Positions 37,831-51,700 of a DNA stretch of 64,000 bases are shown here, piece by piece (position 1 is the stretch's first letter; each line of letters opens with the position of its first letter). Source of the stretch: Neodontobutis hainanensis (Eukaryota > Chordata > Actinopteri > Gobiiformes > Odontobutidae); the NCBI GenBank assembly GCA_024349245.1, contig JALDNG010000464.1, positions 155,866 to 219,865 on the forward strand, written 5' to 3'. Below the pieces are notes generated by a model that saw nothing but the letters and a program-made list of their open reading frames with translations, ran no database searches and had not been told where the DNA came from. The translations under genes were made by a program, and so were the position numbers.

Positions 37831-40800
37831 AGAAGGCCATTTTTGACCTTTTCACACGAAACACCTAAAACCTTGCCCAAAGGGCCCAGACACAAGCATT
37901 TCCACTGGGAACACATGGCAGTGCCATTTAGAGCTCCAAAAGACCACGTTTTGGCCAAATGCAGCTGCTACATGGCTCTGCTCAGACACAGGCACAATAC
38001 ACTGGAATGTGGGTTCTAAGCTTGAGTATTGCAAACTAACTAAAAGTCCAATTGCATTCAAACCAGCTGTGCCTTTTAGGGCCAGGGCCAAGCTACAAGA
38101 GGCACTTGGAATTTCCCCTCCATGACCTTTGGTTCAAAAGTAATGCCAGTTTTGTTTTTATTGCTTTAAAATGCTTTTCAGCTCGAGAGAAGGCCAGTTT
38201 CGAACTTTCTTTTACACGAAACACCTAAAAACTTGCCCAAAGGGCCCAGACACAAGCATTTCCACTGGGAACACATGACAGTGCCATTTAGAGCTCCAAA
38301 AGACCATGTTTTGGGCAAATGCAGCTGCTACATGGCTCTGCTCAGACACAGGCACAATACAGTGGAATGTGGGTTCTAAGCTTGAGAATTGCAAACTAAC
38401 TAAAAGTCCAATTGATTCAAACCAGCTGTGCCTTGTAGGGCCAGGGCCAAGCTACAAGAGGCACTTGGAATTTCCTCCATCACCTTTGTTTCAAAAGTAA
38501 TGCCAGTTTTGTTTTTATTGCTTTAAAATGCTTTTCAGCTCGAGAGAAGGCCAGTTTTGATTTTTTTTTAAACACCTAAAACCTTTCCCAAATGGCCCAG
38601 ACACAAGCATTTCCACAGGAACACATGACAGTGCCATTTAGAGCTCCAAAAGACCATTTTTGGCCAAATGCAGCTGCTACATGGCTCTGCTCAGACACAG
38701 GCACAATACACTGAAATGTGGGTTCTAAGCTTGAGTATTGAAAACTAACTAAAAGTCCAATTGCATTCAAACCAGCTGTGCCATGTAGGGCCAGGGCCAA
38801 GCTACAAGAGGCACTTGGAATTTCTCCATCACCTTCGGTTCAAAAGTAATGCCAGTTTTGTTTTTATTGCTTTAAAATGCTTTTCAGCTCGAGAAGGCCA
38901 TTTTGACCTTTTCACACGATACACCTAAAACCTTGCCCAAAGGGCCCAGACACAAGCATTTCCACTGGGAACACATGACAGTGCCATTTAGAGCTCCAAA
39001 GACCACGTTTTGGCCAAATGCAGCTGCTACATGGCTCTGCTCAGACACAGGCACAATACACTGGAATGTGGGTTCTAAGCTTGAGTATTGCAAACTAACT
39101 AAAAGTCCAATTGCATTCAAACCAGCTGTGCCTTGTAGGGCAAGGGACAAGCTACAAGAGGCACTTGAATTTCCCCATCCATCACCTTCGGTTCAAAAGT
39201 AATGCCAGTTTTGTTATTATTGCTTTAAAATGCTTTTCAGCTCGAGAGAAGGCCATTTTTGACCTTTTCACACGAAACACCTAAAACCTTGCCCAAAGGG
39301 CCCAGACACAAGCATTTCCACTGGGAACACATGGCAGTGCCATTTAGAGCTCCAAAAGAGCATGTTTTGGCCAAATGCAGCTGCTACATGGCTCTGCTCA
39401 GACACAGGCACAATACACTGGAATGTGGGTTCTAAGCTTGAGTATTGCAAACTAACTAAAAGTCCAATTGCATTCAAACCAGCTGTGCCTTGTAGGGCCA
39501 GGGCCAAGCTACAAGAGGCACTTGGAATTTCCCCTCCATCACCTTCGGTTCAAAAGTAATGCCAGTTTTGTTTTTATTGCTTTTAAACTCTTTTCAGCTC
39601 GAGAGAAGGCCAGTTTTGACCTTTTCACACGAAACACCTAAAACCTTGCCCAAAGGGCCCAGACACAAGCATTTCCACTGGGAACACATGACAGTGCCAT
39701 TTAGAGCTCCAAAAGACCACGTTTTGGCCAAATGCAGCAGCTACATGGCTCTGCTCAGACACAGGCACAATACACTGGAATGTGGGTTCTAAGCTTGAGT
39801 ATTGCAAACTAACTAAAAGTCCAATTGCATTCAAACCAGCTGTGCCTTGTAGGGCCAGGGCCAAGCTACAAGAGGCACTTGGAATTTCCCCTCCATCACC
39901 TTCGGTTCAAAAGTAATGCCAGTTTTGTTTTTATTGCTTTAAAATGCTTTTCAGCTCGAGAGAAGGCCAGTTTCGAACTTTCTTTTACACGAAACACCTA
40001 AAGCCTTGCCCAAACAGCCCAGACACAAGCATTTCCACTGGGAACACATGACAGTGCCATTTAGAGCTCCAAAAGACCATGTTTTGGGCAAATGCAGCTG
40101 CTACATGGCTCTGCTCAGACACAGGCAGAATACAGTGGAATGTGGGTTCTAAGCTTGAGAATTGCAAACTAACTAAAAGTCCAATTGGATTCAAACCAGC
40201 TGTGCCTTGTAGGGCCAGGGCCAAGCTACAAGAGGCACTTGGAATTTCCCCTCCATCACCTTTGGTTGAAAAGTAATGCCAGTTTTGTTTTTATTGCTTT
40301 AAAATGCTTTTCAGCTCGAGAGAAGGCCAGTTTTGATTTTTTTTTTTTTACACGAAACACCTAAAACCTTTCCCAAATGGCCCAGACACAAGCATTTCCA
40401 CAGGGAACACATGACAGTGCCATTTAGAGCTCCAAAAGACCATTTTTTGGCCAAATGCAGCTGCTACATGGCTCTGCTCAGACACAGGCACAATACACTG
40501 AAAAGTGGGTTCTAAGCTTGAGTATTGAAAACTAACTAAAAGTCCAATTGCATTCAAACCAGCTGTGCCATGTAGGGCCAGGGCCAAGCTACAAGAGGCA
40601 CTTGGAATTTCCCCTCCATGACCTTTGGTTCAAAAGTAATGCCAGTTTTGTTTTTATTGCTTTAAAATGCTTTTCAGCTCGAGAGAAGGCCAGTTTCGAA
40701 CTTTCTTTTACACGAAACACCTAAAAACTTGCCCAGAGGGCCCAGACACAAGCATTTCCACTGGGAACACATGACAGTGCCATTTAGAGCTCCAAAAGAC

Positions 40801-42768
40801 CATGTTTTGGGCAAATGCAGCTGCTACATGGCTCTGCTCAGACACAGGCACAATACACTGGAATGTGGGTTCTAAGCTTGAGAATTGCAAACTAACTAAA
40901 AGTCCAATTGGATTCAAACCAGCTGTGCCTTGTAGGGCCAGGGCCAAGCTACAAGAGGCACTTGGAATTTCCCCTCCATCACCTTTGGTTCAAAAGTAAT
41001 GCCAGTTTTGTTTTTATTGCTTTAAAATGCTTTTCAGCTCGAGAGAAGGCCAGTTTTGATTTTTTTTTTTACACGAAACACCTAAAACCTTTCCCAAATG
41101 GCCCAGACACAAGCATTTCCACAGGGAACACATGACAGTGCCATTTAGAGCTCCAAAAGACCATTTTTTGGCCAAATGCAGCTGCTACATGGCTCTGCTC
41201 AGACACAGGCACAATACACTGAAATGTGGGTTCTAAGCTTGAGTATTGAAAACTAACTAAAAGTCCAATTGCATTCAAACCAGCTGTGCCATGTAGGGCC
41301 AGGGCCAAGCTACAAGAGGCACTTGGAATTTCCCCTCCATCACCTTCGGTTCAAAAGTAATGCCAGTTTTGTTTTTATTGCTTTAAAATGCTTTTCAGCT
41401 CGAGAGAAGGCCATTTTTGACCTTTTCACACGAAACACCTAAAACCTTGCCCAAAGGGCCCAGACACAAGCATTTCCACTGGGAACACATGACAGTGCCA
41501 TTTAGAGCTCCAAAAGAACACGTTTTGGCCAAATGCAGCTGCTACATGGCTCTGCTCAGACACAGGCACAATACACTGGAATGTGGGTTCTAAGCTTGAG
41601 TATTGCAAACTAACTAAAAGTCCAATTGCATTCAAACCAGCTGTGCCTTGTAGGGCCAGGGCCAAGCTACAAGAGGCACTTGGAATTTCCCCTCCATCAC
41701 CTTCGGTTCAAAAGTAATGCCAGTTTTGTTTTTATTGCTTTAAAATGCTTTTCAGCTCGAGAGAAGGCCAGTTTTGAACTTTTTTTTACACGAAACACCT
41801 AAAACCTTGCCCAAAGGGCCCAGACACAAGCATTTCCACTGGGAACACATGACAGTGCCATTTAGAGCTCCAAAAGACCATGTTTTGGGCAAATGCAGCT
41901 GCTACATGGCTCTGCTCAGACACAGGCACAATACACTGGAATGTGGGTTCTAAGCTTGAGAATTGCAAACTAACTAAAAGTCCAATTAGATTCAAACCAG
42001 CTGTGCCTTGTAGGGCCAGGGCCAAGCTACAAGAGGCACTTGGAATTTCCCCTCCATCACCTTCGGTTCAAAAGTAATGCCAGTTTTGTTTTTATTGCTT
42101 TAAAATGCTTTTCAGCTCGAGAAAAGGCCATTTTTGACCTTTTCACACGAAACACCTAAAGCCTTGCCCAAAAAGCCCAGACACAAGCATTTCCACTGGG
42201 AACACATGACAGTGCCATTTAGAGCTCCAAAAGACCATGTTTTGGCCAAATGCAGCTGCTACATGGCTCTGCTCAGACACAGGCACAATACACTGGAATG
42301 TGGGTTCTATGCTTGAGTATTACAAATTCACTAAAAGTCCAATTGCATTCAAACCAGCTGTGCCTTTTAGGGCCAGGGCCAAGCTACAAGAGGCACTTGG
42401 AATTTCCCCTCCATGACCTTCGGTTCAAAAGTAATGCCAGTTTTGTTTTTATTGCTTTAAAATGCTTTTCAGCTCGAGAGAAGGCCAGTTTCGAGCTTTT
42501 TTTTACACGAAACACCTAAAACCTTGCCCAAAGGGCCCAGACACAAGCATTTCCACTGGGAACACATGACAGTGCCATTTAGAGCTCCAAAAGACCATGT
42601 TTTGGGCAAATGCAGCTGCTACATGGCTCTGCTCAGACACAGGCACAATACAGTGGAATGTGGGTTCTAAGCTTGAGAATTGCAAACTAACTAAAAGTCC
42701 AATTGGATTCAAACCAGCTGTGCCTTGTAGGGCAAGAGCCAAGCTACAAGAGGCACTTGGAATTTCCC

Positions 42769-45700
42769 CTCCATCACCTTCGGTTCAAAAGTAATGCCAG
42801 TTTTGTTTTTATTGCTTTAAAATGCTTTTCAGCTCGAGAGAAGGCCATTTTTGACCTTTTCACACGAAACACCTAAAACCTTGCCCAAAGGGCCCAGACA
42901 CAAGCATTTCTACTGGGAACACATGACAGTGCCATTTAGAGCTCCAAAAGACCAGGTTTTGGCCAAATGCAGCTGCTACTTGGCTCTGCTCAGACACAGG
43001 CACAATACACTGGAATGTGGGTTCTAGGCTTGAGTATTGTAAACTAACTAAAAGTCCAATTGCATTCAAACCAGCTGTGCCTTGTAGGGCCAGGGCCAAG
43101 CTACAAGAGGCACTTTGAATTTCCCCTCCATCACCTTCGGTTCAAAAGTAATGCCAGTTTTGTTTTTATTGCTTTAAAATGGTTTTCAGCTCGAGAGAAG
43201 GCCATTTTTGACCTTTTCACACGAAACACATAAAACCTTGCCCAAAGGGCCCAGACACAAGCATTTCCACTGGGAACACATGACAGTGCCATTTAGAGCT
43301 CCAAAAGACCACGTTTTGGCCAAATGCAGCTGCTACATGGCTCTGCTCAGAGACAGGCACAATACACTGGAATGTGGGTTCTAAGCTTGAGTATTGCAAA
43401 CTAACTAAAAGTCCAATTGCATTCAAACCAGCTGTGCCTTGTAGGGCCAAGGCCAAGCTACAAGAGGCACTTGGAATTTCCCCTCCATCACCTTCGGTTC
43501 AAAAGTAATGCCAGTTTTGTTTTTATTGCTTTAAAATGCTTTTCAGCTCGAGAGAAGGCCATTTTGACCTTTTCACGAAACACCTAAAACCTTGCCCAAA
43601 GGGCCCAGACACAAGCATTTCCACTGGGAACACATGACAGTGCCATTTAGAGCTCCAAAAGACAACGTTTTGGTCAAATGCAGCTGCTACATGGCTCTGC
43701 TCAGACACAGGCACAATACACTGGAATGTGGGTTCTAAGCTTGAGTATTGCAAACTAACTAAAAGTCCAATTGCATTCAAACCAGCTGTGCCTTGTAGGG
43801 CCAGGGCCAAGCTACAAGAGGCACTTGGAATTTCCATCACCTTCGGTTCAAAAGTAATGCCAGTTTTGTTTTTATTGCTTTAAAATGCTTTTCAGCTCGA
43901 GAGAAGGCCATTTTTGACCTTTTCACACGAAACACATAAAACCTTGCCCAAAGGGCCCAGACACAAGCATTTCCACTGGGAACACATGACAGTGCCATTT
44001 AGAGCTCCAAAAGACCACGTTTTGGCCAAATGCAGCTGCTACATGGCTCTGCTCAGACACAGGCACAATACACTGGAATGTGGGTTCTAAGCTTGAGTAT
44101 TGAAAACTAACTAAAAGTCCAATTGCATTCAAACCAGCTGTGCCATGTAGGGCCAGGGCCAAGCTACAAGAGGCACTTGGAATTTCCCTCCATCACCTTC
44201 GGTTCAAAAGTAATGCCAGTTTTGTTTTTATTGCTTTAAAATGCTTTTCAGCTCGAGAGAAGGCCATTTTTGACCTTTTCACACGAAACACATAAAACCT
44301 TGCCCAAAGGGCCCAGACACAAGCATTTCCACTGGGAACACATGGCAGTGCCATTTAGAGCTCCAAAAGACCACGTTTTGGCCAAATGCAGCTGCTACAT
44401 GGCTCTGCTCAGACACAGGCACAATACACTGGAATGTGGGTTCTAAGCTTGAGTATTGCAAACTAACTAAAAGTCCAATTGCATTCAAACCAGCTGTGCC
44501 TTGTAGGGCTAGGGCCAAGCTACAAGAGGCACTTGGAATTCCCCCTCCATCACCTTCGGTTCAACAGTAATGCCAGTTTTGTTTTTATTGCTTTAAAATG
44601 CTTTTCAGCTCGAGAGAAGGCCATTTTTGACCTTTTCACACGAAACACCTAAAACCTTGCCCAAAGGGCCCAGACACAAGCATTTCCACTGGGAACAAAT
44701 GACAGTGCCATTTAGAGCTCCAAAAGACAACGTTTTGGTCAAATGCAGCTGCTACATGGCTCTGCTCAGATACAGGCACAATACACTGGAATGTGGATTC
44801 TAAGCTTGAGTATTGAAAACTAACTTAAAGTCCAATTGCATTCAAACCAGCTGTGCCTTGTAGGGCCAGGGCCAAGCTACAAGAGGCACTTGGAATTTCC
44901 CCTCCATCACCTTCGGTTCAAAAGTAATGCCAGTTTTGTTTTTATTGCTTTAAAATGCTTTTCAGCTCGAGAGAAGGCCATTTTGACCTTTTCACGAAAC
45001 ACCTAAAACCTTGCCCAAAGGGCCCAGACACAAGCATTTCCACTGGGAACACATGACAGTGCCATTTAGAGCTCCAAAAGAGCACGTTTTGGCCAAATGC
45101 AGCTGCTACATGGCTCTGCTCAGACACAGGCACAATACACTGGAATGTGGGTTCTAAGCTTGAGTATTGCAAACTAACTAAAAGTCCAATTGCATTAAAA
45201 CCAGCTGTGCCTTGTAGGGCCAGAGCCAAGCTACAATAGGCACTTGGAATTTCCCCTCCATCACCTTCGGTTCAAAAGTAATGCCAGTTTTGTTTTTATT
45301 GCTTTAAAATGCTTTTCAGCTCGAGAGAAGGCCATTTTTGACCTTTTCACACGAAACACCTAAAACCTTGCCCAAAGGGCCCAGACACAAGCATTTCCAC
45401 TGGGAACACATGGCAGTGCCATTTAGAGCTCCAAAAGACCACGTTTTGAATCAAATGCAGCTGCTACATGGCTCTGCTCAGACACAGGCACAATACACTG
45501 GAATGTGGGTTCTAAGCTTGAGTATTGCAAACTAACTAAAAGTCCAATTGCATTCAAACCAGCTGTGCCTTGTAGGGCCAGGGCCAAGCTACAAGAGGCA
45601 CTTGGAATTTCCCCTCCATCACCATCGGTTCAAAAGTAATGCCAGTTTTGTTTTTATTGCTTTAATATGCTTTTCAGCTTGAGAGAAGGCCATTTTTCAC

Positions 45701-48700
45701 CTTTTCACACGAAACACATAAAACCTTGCCCAAAGGGCCCAGACACAAGCATTTCCACTGGGAACACATGACAGTCCCATTTAGAGCTCCAAAAGACCAC
45801 GTTTTGGCCAAATGCAGCTGCTACATGGCTCTGCTCAGACACAGGCACAATACACAGGAATGTGGGTTCTAAGCTTGAGTATTGCAAACTAACTAAAAGT
45901 CCAATTGCATTCAAACCAGCTGTGCCTTGTAGGGCTAGGGCCAAGCTACAAGAGGCACTTGGAATTCCTCCATCACTCTCGGTTCAAAAGTAATGCCAGT
46001 TTTGTTTTTATTGCTTTAAAATGCTTTTCAGCTCGAGAGAAGGCCATTTTTGACCTTTTCACACGAAACACCTAAAACCTTGCCCAAAGGGCCCAGACAC
46101 AAGCAATTCCACTGGGAACACATGACAGTGCCATTTAGAGCTCCAAAAGACAACGTTTTGGTCAAATGCAGCTGCTACATGGCTCTGCTCAGACACAGGC
46201 ACAATACACTGGAATGTGGGTTCTAAGCTTGAGTATTGAAAACTAACTAAAAGTCCAATTGCATTCAAACTTGCTGTGCCTTGTAGGGTCAGGGCCAAGC
46301 TACAAGAGGCACTTGAATTTCCCTCCATCACCTTCGGTTCAAAAGTAATGCCAGTTTTGTTTTTATTGCTTTAAAATGCTTTTCAGCTCAAGAGAAGGCC
46401 ATTTTTGACCTTTTCACACGAAACACCTAAAACCTTGCCCAAAGGGCCCAGACACAAGCATTTCCACTGGGAACACATGACAGTGCCATTTAGAGCTCCA
46501 AAAGAGCACGTTTTGGCCAAATGCAGCTGCTACATGGCTCTGCTCAGACACAGGCACAATACACTGAAATGTGGGTTCTAAGCTTGAGTATTGCAAACTA
46601 ACTAAAAGTCCATTTGCATTCAAACCAGCTGTGCCTTGTAGGGCCAGGGCCAAGCTACAAGAGGCACTTGGAATTTCCTCCATCACCTTCGGTTCAAAAG
46701 TAATGCCAGTTTTGTTTTTATTGCTTTAAAATGCTTTTCAGCTCGAGAGAAGGCCATTTTTGACCTTTTCTGAAACACCTAAAACCTTGCCCAAAGGGCC
46801 CAGACACAAGCATTTCCACTGGGAACACATGACAGTGCCATTTAGAGCTCCAAAAGAGCACGTTTTGGCCAAATGCAGCTGCTATATGGCTCTGCTCAGA
46901 CACAGGCACAATACACTGGAATGTGGGTTCTAAGCTTGAGTATTGCAAACTAACTAAAAGTCCAATTGCATTCAAACCAGCTGTGCCTTGTAGGGCCAGG
47001 GCCAAGCTACAAGAGGCACTTGGAATTTCCCCTCCATCACCTTCGGTTCAAAAGTAATGCCAGTTTTGTTTTTATTGCTTTAAAATGCTTTTCAGCTCGA
47101 GAGAAGGCCATTTTTCACCTATTCACACGAAACACCTAAAACCTTGCCCAAAGGGCCCAGACACAAGCAATTCCACTGGGAACACATGACAGTGCCATTT
47201 AGAGCTCCAAAAGACAACGTTTTGGTCAAATGCAGCTGCTACATGGCTCTGCTCAGACACAGGCACAATACACTGGAATGTGGGTTCTAAGCTCGAGTAT
47301 TGCAAACTAACTAAAAGTCCAATTGCATTCAAACTAGCTGTGTCTTGTAGGGTCAGGGCCAAGCTACAAGAGGCACTTGGAATTTCCCCTCCATCACCTT
47401 CGGTTCAAAAGTAATGCCAGTTTTGTTTTTATTGCTTTAAAATGCTTTTCAGCTCAAGAGAAGGCCATTTTTGACCTTTTCACACGAAACACCTAAAACC
47501 TTGCCCAAAGGGCCCAGACACAAGCATTTCCACTGGGAACACATGACAGTGCCATTTAGAGCTCCAAAAGAGCACGTTTTGGCCAAATGCAGCTGCTACA
47601 TGGCTCTGCTCAGACACAGGCACAATACACTGGAATGTGGGTTCTAAGCTTGAGTATTGCAAACTAACTAAAAGTCCAATTGCATTCAAACCAGCTGTGC
47701 CTTGTAGGGCCAGGGCCAAGCTACAAGAGGCACTTGGAATTTCCCCTCCATCACCTTCGGTTCAAAAGTAATGCCAGTTTTGTTTTTATTGCTTTAAAAT
47801 GCTTTTCAGCTCGAGAGAAGGCCATTTTGACCTTTTCACACGAAACACCTAAAACCTTGCCCAAAGGGCCCAGACACAAGCATTTCCACTGGGAACACAT
47901 GACAGTGCCATTTAGAGCTCCAAAAGAGCACGTTTTGGCCAAATGCAGCTGCTACATGGCTCTGCTCAGACACTGGCACAATACACTGGAATGTGGGTTC
48001 TAAGCTTGAGTATTGCAAACTAACTAAAAGTCCAATTGCATTCAAACCAGCTGTGCCTTGTAGGGCCAGGGCCAAGCTACAAGAGGCACTTGGAATTTCC
48101 CCTCCATCACCTTCGGTTCAAAAGTAATGCCAGTTTTGTTTTTATTGCTTTAAAATGCTTTTCAGCTGGAGAGAAGGCCATTTTTGACCTTTTCACACGA
48201 AACACCTAAAACCTTGCCCAAAGGGCCCAGACACAAGCATTTCCACTGGGAACACATGACAGTGCCATTTAGAGCTCCAAAAGAGCACGTTTTGGCCAAA
48301 TGCAGCTTCTACATGGCTCTGCTCAGACACAGGCACAATACACTGGAATGTGGGTTCTAAGCTTGAGTATTGCAAACTAACTAAAAGTCCAATTGCATTC
48401 AAACCAGCTGTGCCTTGTAGGGCCAGGGCCAAGCTACAAGAGGCACTTGGAATTTCCCCTCCATCACCTTCGGTTCAAAAGTAATGCCAGTTTTGTTTTT
48501 ATTGCTTTAAAATGCTTTTCAGCTCGAGAGAAGGCCATTTTGACCTTTTCACGAAACACCTAAAACCTTGCCCAAAGGGCCCAGACACAAGCATTTCCAC
48601 TGGGAACACATGACAGTGCCATTTAGAGCTCCAAAGACAACGTTTTGGTCAAATGCAGCTGCTACATGGCTCTGCTCAGACACAGGCACAATACACTGGA

Positions 48701-51700
48701 ATGTGGATTCTAAGCTTGAGTATTGAAAACTAACTTAAAGTCCAATTGCATTCAAACCAGCTTTGCCTTGTAGGGCCAGGGCCAAGCTACAAGAGGCACT
48801 TGGAATTTCCCCTCCATCACCTTCGGTTCAAAAGTAATGCCAGTTTTGTTTTTATTGCTTTAAAATGCTTTTCAGCTCGAGAGAAGGCCATTTTGACCTT
48901 TTCACACGAAACACCTAAAACCTTGCCCAAAGGGCCCAGACACAAGCATTTCCACTGGGAACACATGGCAGTGCCATTTAGAGCTCCAAAGACCACGTTT
49001 TGAATCAAATGCAGCTGCTACATGGCTCTGCTCAGACACAGGCACAATACACTGATATGTAGGTTCTAAGCTTGAGTATTGCAAACTAACTAAAAGTCCA
49101 ATTGCATTCAAACCAACTGTGCCTTGTAGGCCAGGGCCAAGCTACAAGAGGCACTTGGAATTTCCCTCCATCACCTTCGGTTCAAAAGTAATGCCAGTTT
49201 TGTTTTTATTGCTTTAAAATGCTTTTCAGCTCGAGAGAAGGCCATTTTCACCTTTTCACACGAAACACCTAAAACCTTGCCCAAAGGGCCCAGACACAAG
49301 CAATTCCACTGGGAACACATGACAGTGCCATTTAGAGCTCCAAAGAGACAACGTTTTGGTCAAATGCAGCTGCTACATGGCTCTGCTCAGACACAGGCAC
49401 AATACACTGGAATGTGGGTTCTAAGCTTGAGTATTGAAAACTAACTAAAAGTCCAATTGCATTCAAACTAGCTGTGCCTTGTAGGGCCAGGGCCAAGCTA
49501 CAAGAGGCACTTGGAATTTCCCCTCCATCACCTTCGGTTCAAAAGTAATGCCAGTTTTGTTTTTATTGCTTTAAAATGCTTTTCAGCTCAAGAGAAGGCC
49601 ATTTTTGACCTTTTCACACGAAACACCTAAAACCTTGCCCAAAGGGCCCAGACACAAGCATTTCCACTGGGAACACATGACAGTGCCATTTAAAGCTCCA
49701 AAAGAGCACGTTTTGGCCAAATGCAGCTGCTACATGGCTCTGCTCAGACACAGGCACAATACACTGGAATGTGGGTTCTAAGCTTGAGTATTGCAAACTA
49801 ACTAAAAGTCCAATTGCATTCAAACCAGCTGTGCCTTGTAGGGCCAGAGCCAAGCTACAAGAGGCACTTGGAATTTCCCCTCCATCACCTTCGGTTCAAA
49901 AGTAATGCCAGTTTTGTTTTTATTGCTTTAAAATGCTTTTCAGCTCGAGAGAAGGCCATTTTTGACCTTTTCACACGAAACACCTAAAACCTTGCCCAAA
50001 GGGCCCAGACACAAGCATTTCCACTGGGAACACATGACAGTTCCATTTAGAGCTCCAAAAGAGCACGTTTTGGCCAAATGCAGCTGCTACATGGCTCTGC
50101 TCAGACACAGGCACAATACACTGGAAAGTGGGTTCTAAGCTTGAGTATTGCAAACTAACTAAAAGTCCAATTGCATTCAAACCAGCTGTGCCTTGTAGGG
50201 CCAGAGCCAAGCTACAAGAGGCACTTGGAATTTCCCCTCCATCACCTTTGGTTCAAAAGTAATGCCAGTTTTGTTTTTATTGCTTTAAAATGCTTTTCAG
50301 CTCGAGAGAAGGCCATTTTTGACCTTTTCACACGAAACACATAAAACCTTGCCCAAAGGGCCCAGACACAAGCATTTCCACTGGGAACACATGGCAGTCC
50401 CATTTAGAGCTCCAAAGACCACGTTTTGGCCAAATGCAGCTGCTACATGGCTCTGCTCAGACACAGGCACAATACACAGGAATGTGGGTTCTAAGCTTGA
50501 GTATTGCAAACTAACTAAAAGTCCAATTGCATTCAAACCAGCTGTGCCTTGTAGGGCTAGGGCCAAGCTACAAGAGGCACTTGGAATTCCCCCTCCATCA
50601 CTCTCGGTTCAAAAGTAATGCCAGTTTTGTTTTTATTGCTTTAAAATGCTTTTCAGCTCGAGAGAAGGCCATTTTTCACCTTTTCACACGAAACACCTAA
50701 AACCTTGCCCAAAGGGCCCAGACACAAGCAATTCCACTGGGAACACATGACAGTGCCATTTAGAGCTCCAAAAGACAACGTTTTGGTCAAATGCAGCTGC
50801 TACATGGCTCTGCTCAGACACAGGCACAATACACTGGAATGTGGGTTCTAAGCTTGAGTATTGAAAACTAACTAAAAGTCCAATTGCATTCAAACTAGCT
50901 GTGCCTTGTAGGGCCAGGGCCAAGCTACAAGAGGCACTTGGAATTTCCCCTCCATCACCTTCGGTTCAAAAGTAATGCCAGTTTTGTTTTTATTGCTTTA
51001 AAATGCTTTTCAGCTCAAGAGAAGGCCATTTTTGACCTTTTCACACGAAACACCTAAAACCTTGCCCAAAGGGCCCAGACACAAGCATTTCCACTGGGAA
51101 CACATGACAGTGCCATTTAGAGCTCCAAAGAGCACGTTTTGGCCAAATGCAGCTGCTACATGGCTCTGCTCAGACACAGGCACAATACACTGGAATGTGG
51201 GTTCTAAGCTTGAAAACTAACTAAAAGTCCAATTGCATTCAAACCAGCTGTGCCTTGTAGGGCCAGAGCCAAGCTACAAGAGGCACTTGGAATTTCCCCT
51301 CCATCACCTTCGGTTCAAAAGTAATGCCAGTTTTGTTTTTATTGCTTTAAAATGCTTTTCAGCTCGAGAGAAGGCCATTTTGACCTTTTCACACTAAACA
51401 CCTAAAACCTTGCCCAAAGGGCCCAGACACAAGCATTTCCACTGGGAACACATGACAGTTCCATTTAGAGCTCCAAAAGAGCACGTTTTGGCCAAATGCA
51501 GCTGCTACATGGCTCTGCTCAGACACAGGCACAATACACTGGAATGTGGGTTCTAAGCTTGAGTATTGCAAACTAACTAAAAGTCCAATTGCATTCAAAC
51601 CAGCTGTGCCTTGTAGGGCCAGAGCCAAGCTACAAGAGGCACTTGGAATTTCCCCTCCATCACCTTCGGTTCAAAAGTAATGCCAGTTTTGTTTTTATTG

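Larger units (their letters stand above)
28528..42768. repeat. Satellite sub-block D: poly-T-rich monomers with 2-, 7-, 14- and 24-unit repeats
   Basis: Units here differ from the flanking blocks. They often carry a long T run (gattttttttttta near 32156, 32873, 36072, 40335 and 41058) followed by acctttcccaaatgg, or the ctatgct class without a HindIII site. Several repeat scales are nested. Units near 32000-32400 recur 718 bp on (two units). The 33.9-36.4 kb series recurs about 2,490 bp on (seven units). The 35.7-37.5 kb series recurs about 4,986-4,989 bp on (fourteen units). The 30.4-31.4 kb series recurs 8,535 bp on (twenty-four units). Flanking blocks on both sides share classes with each other rather than with this one. 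Confidence 0.88.
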
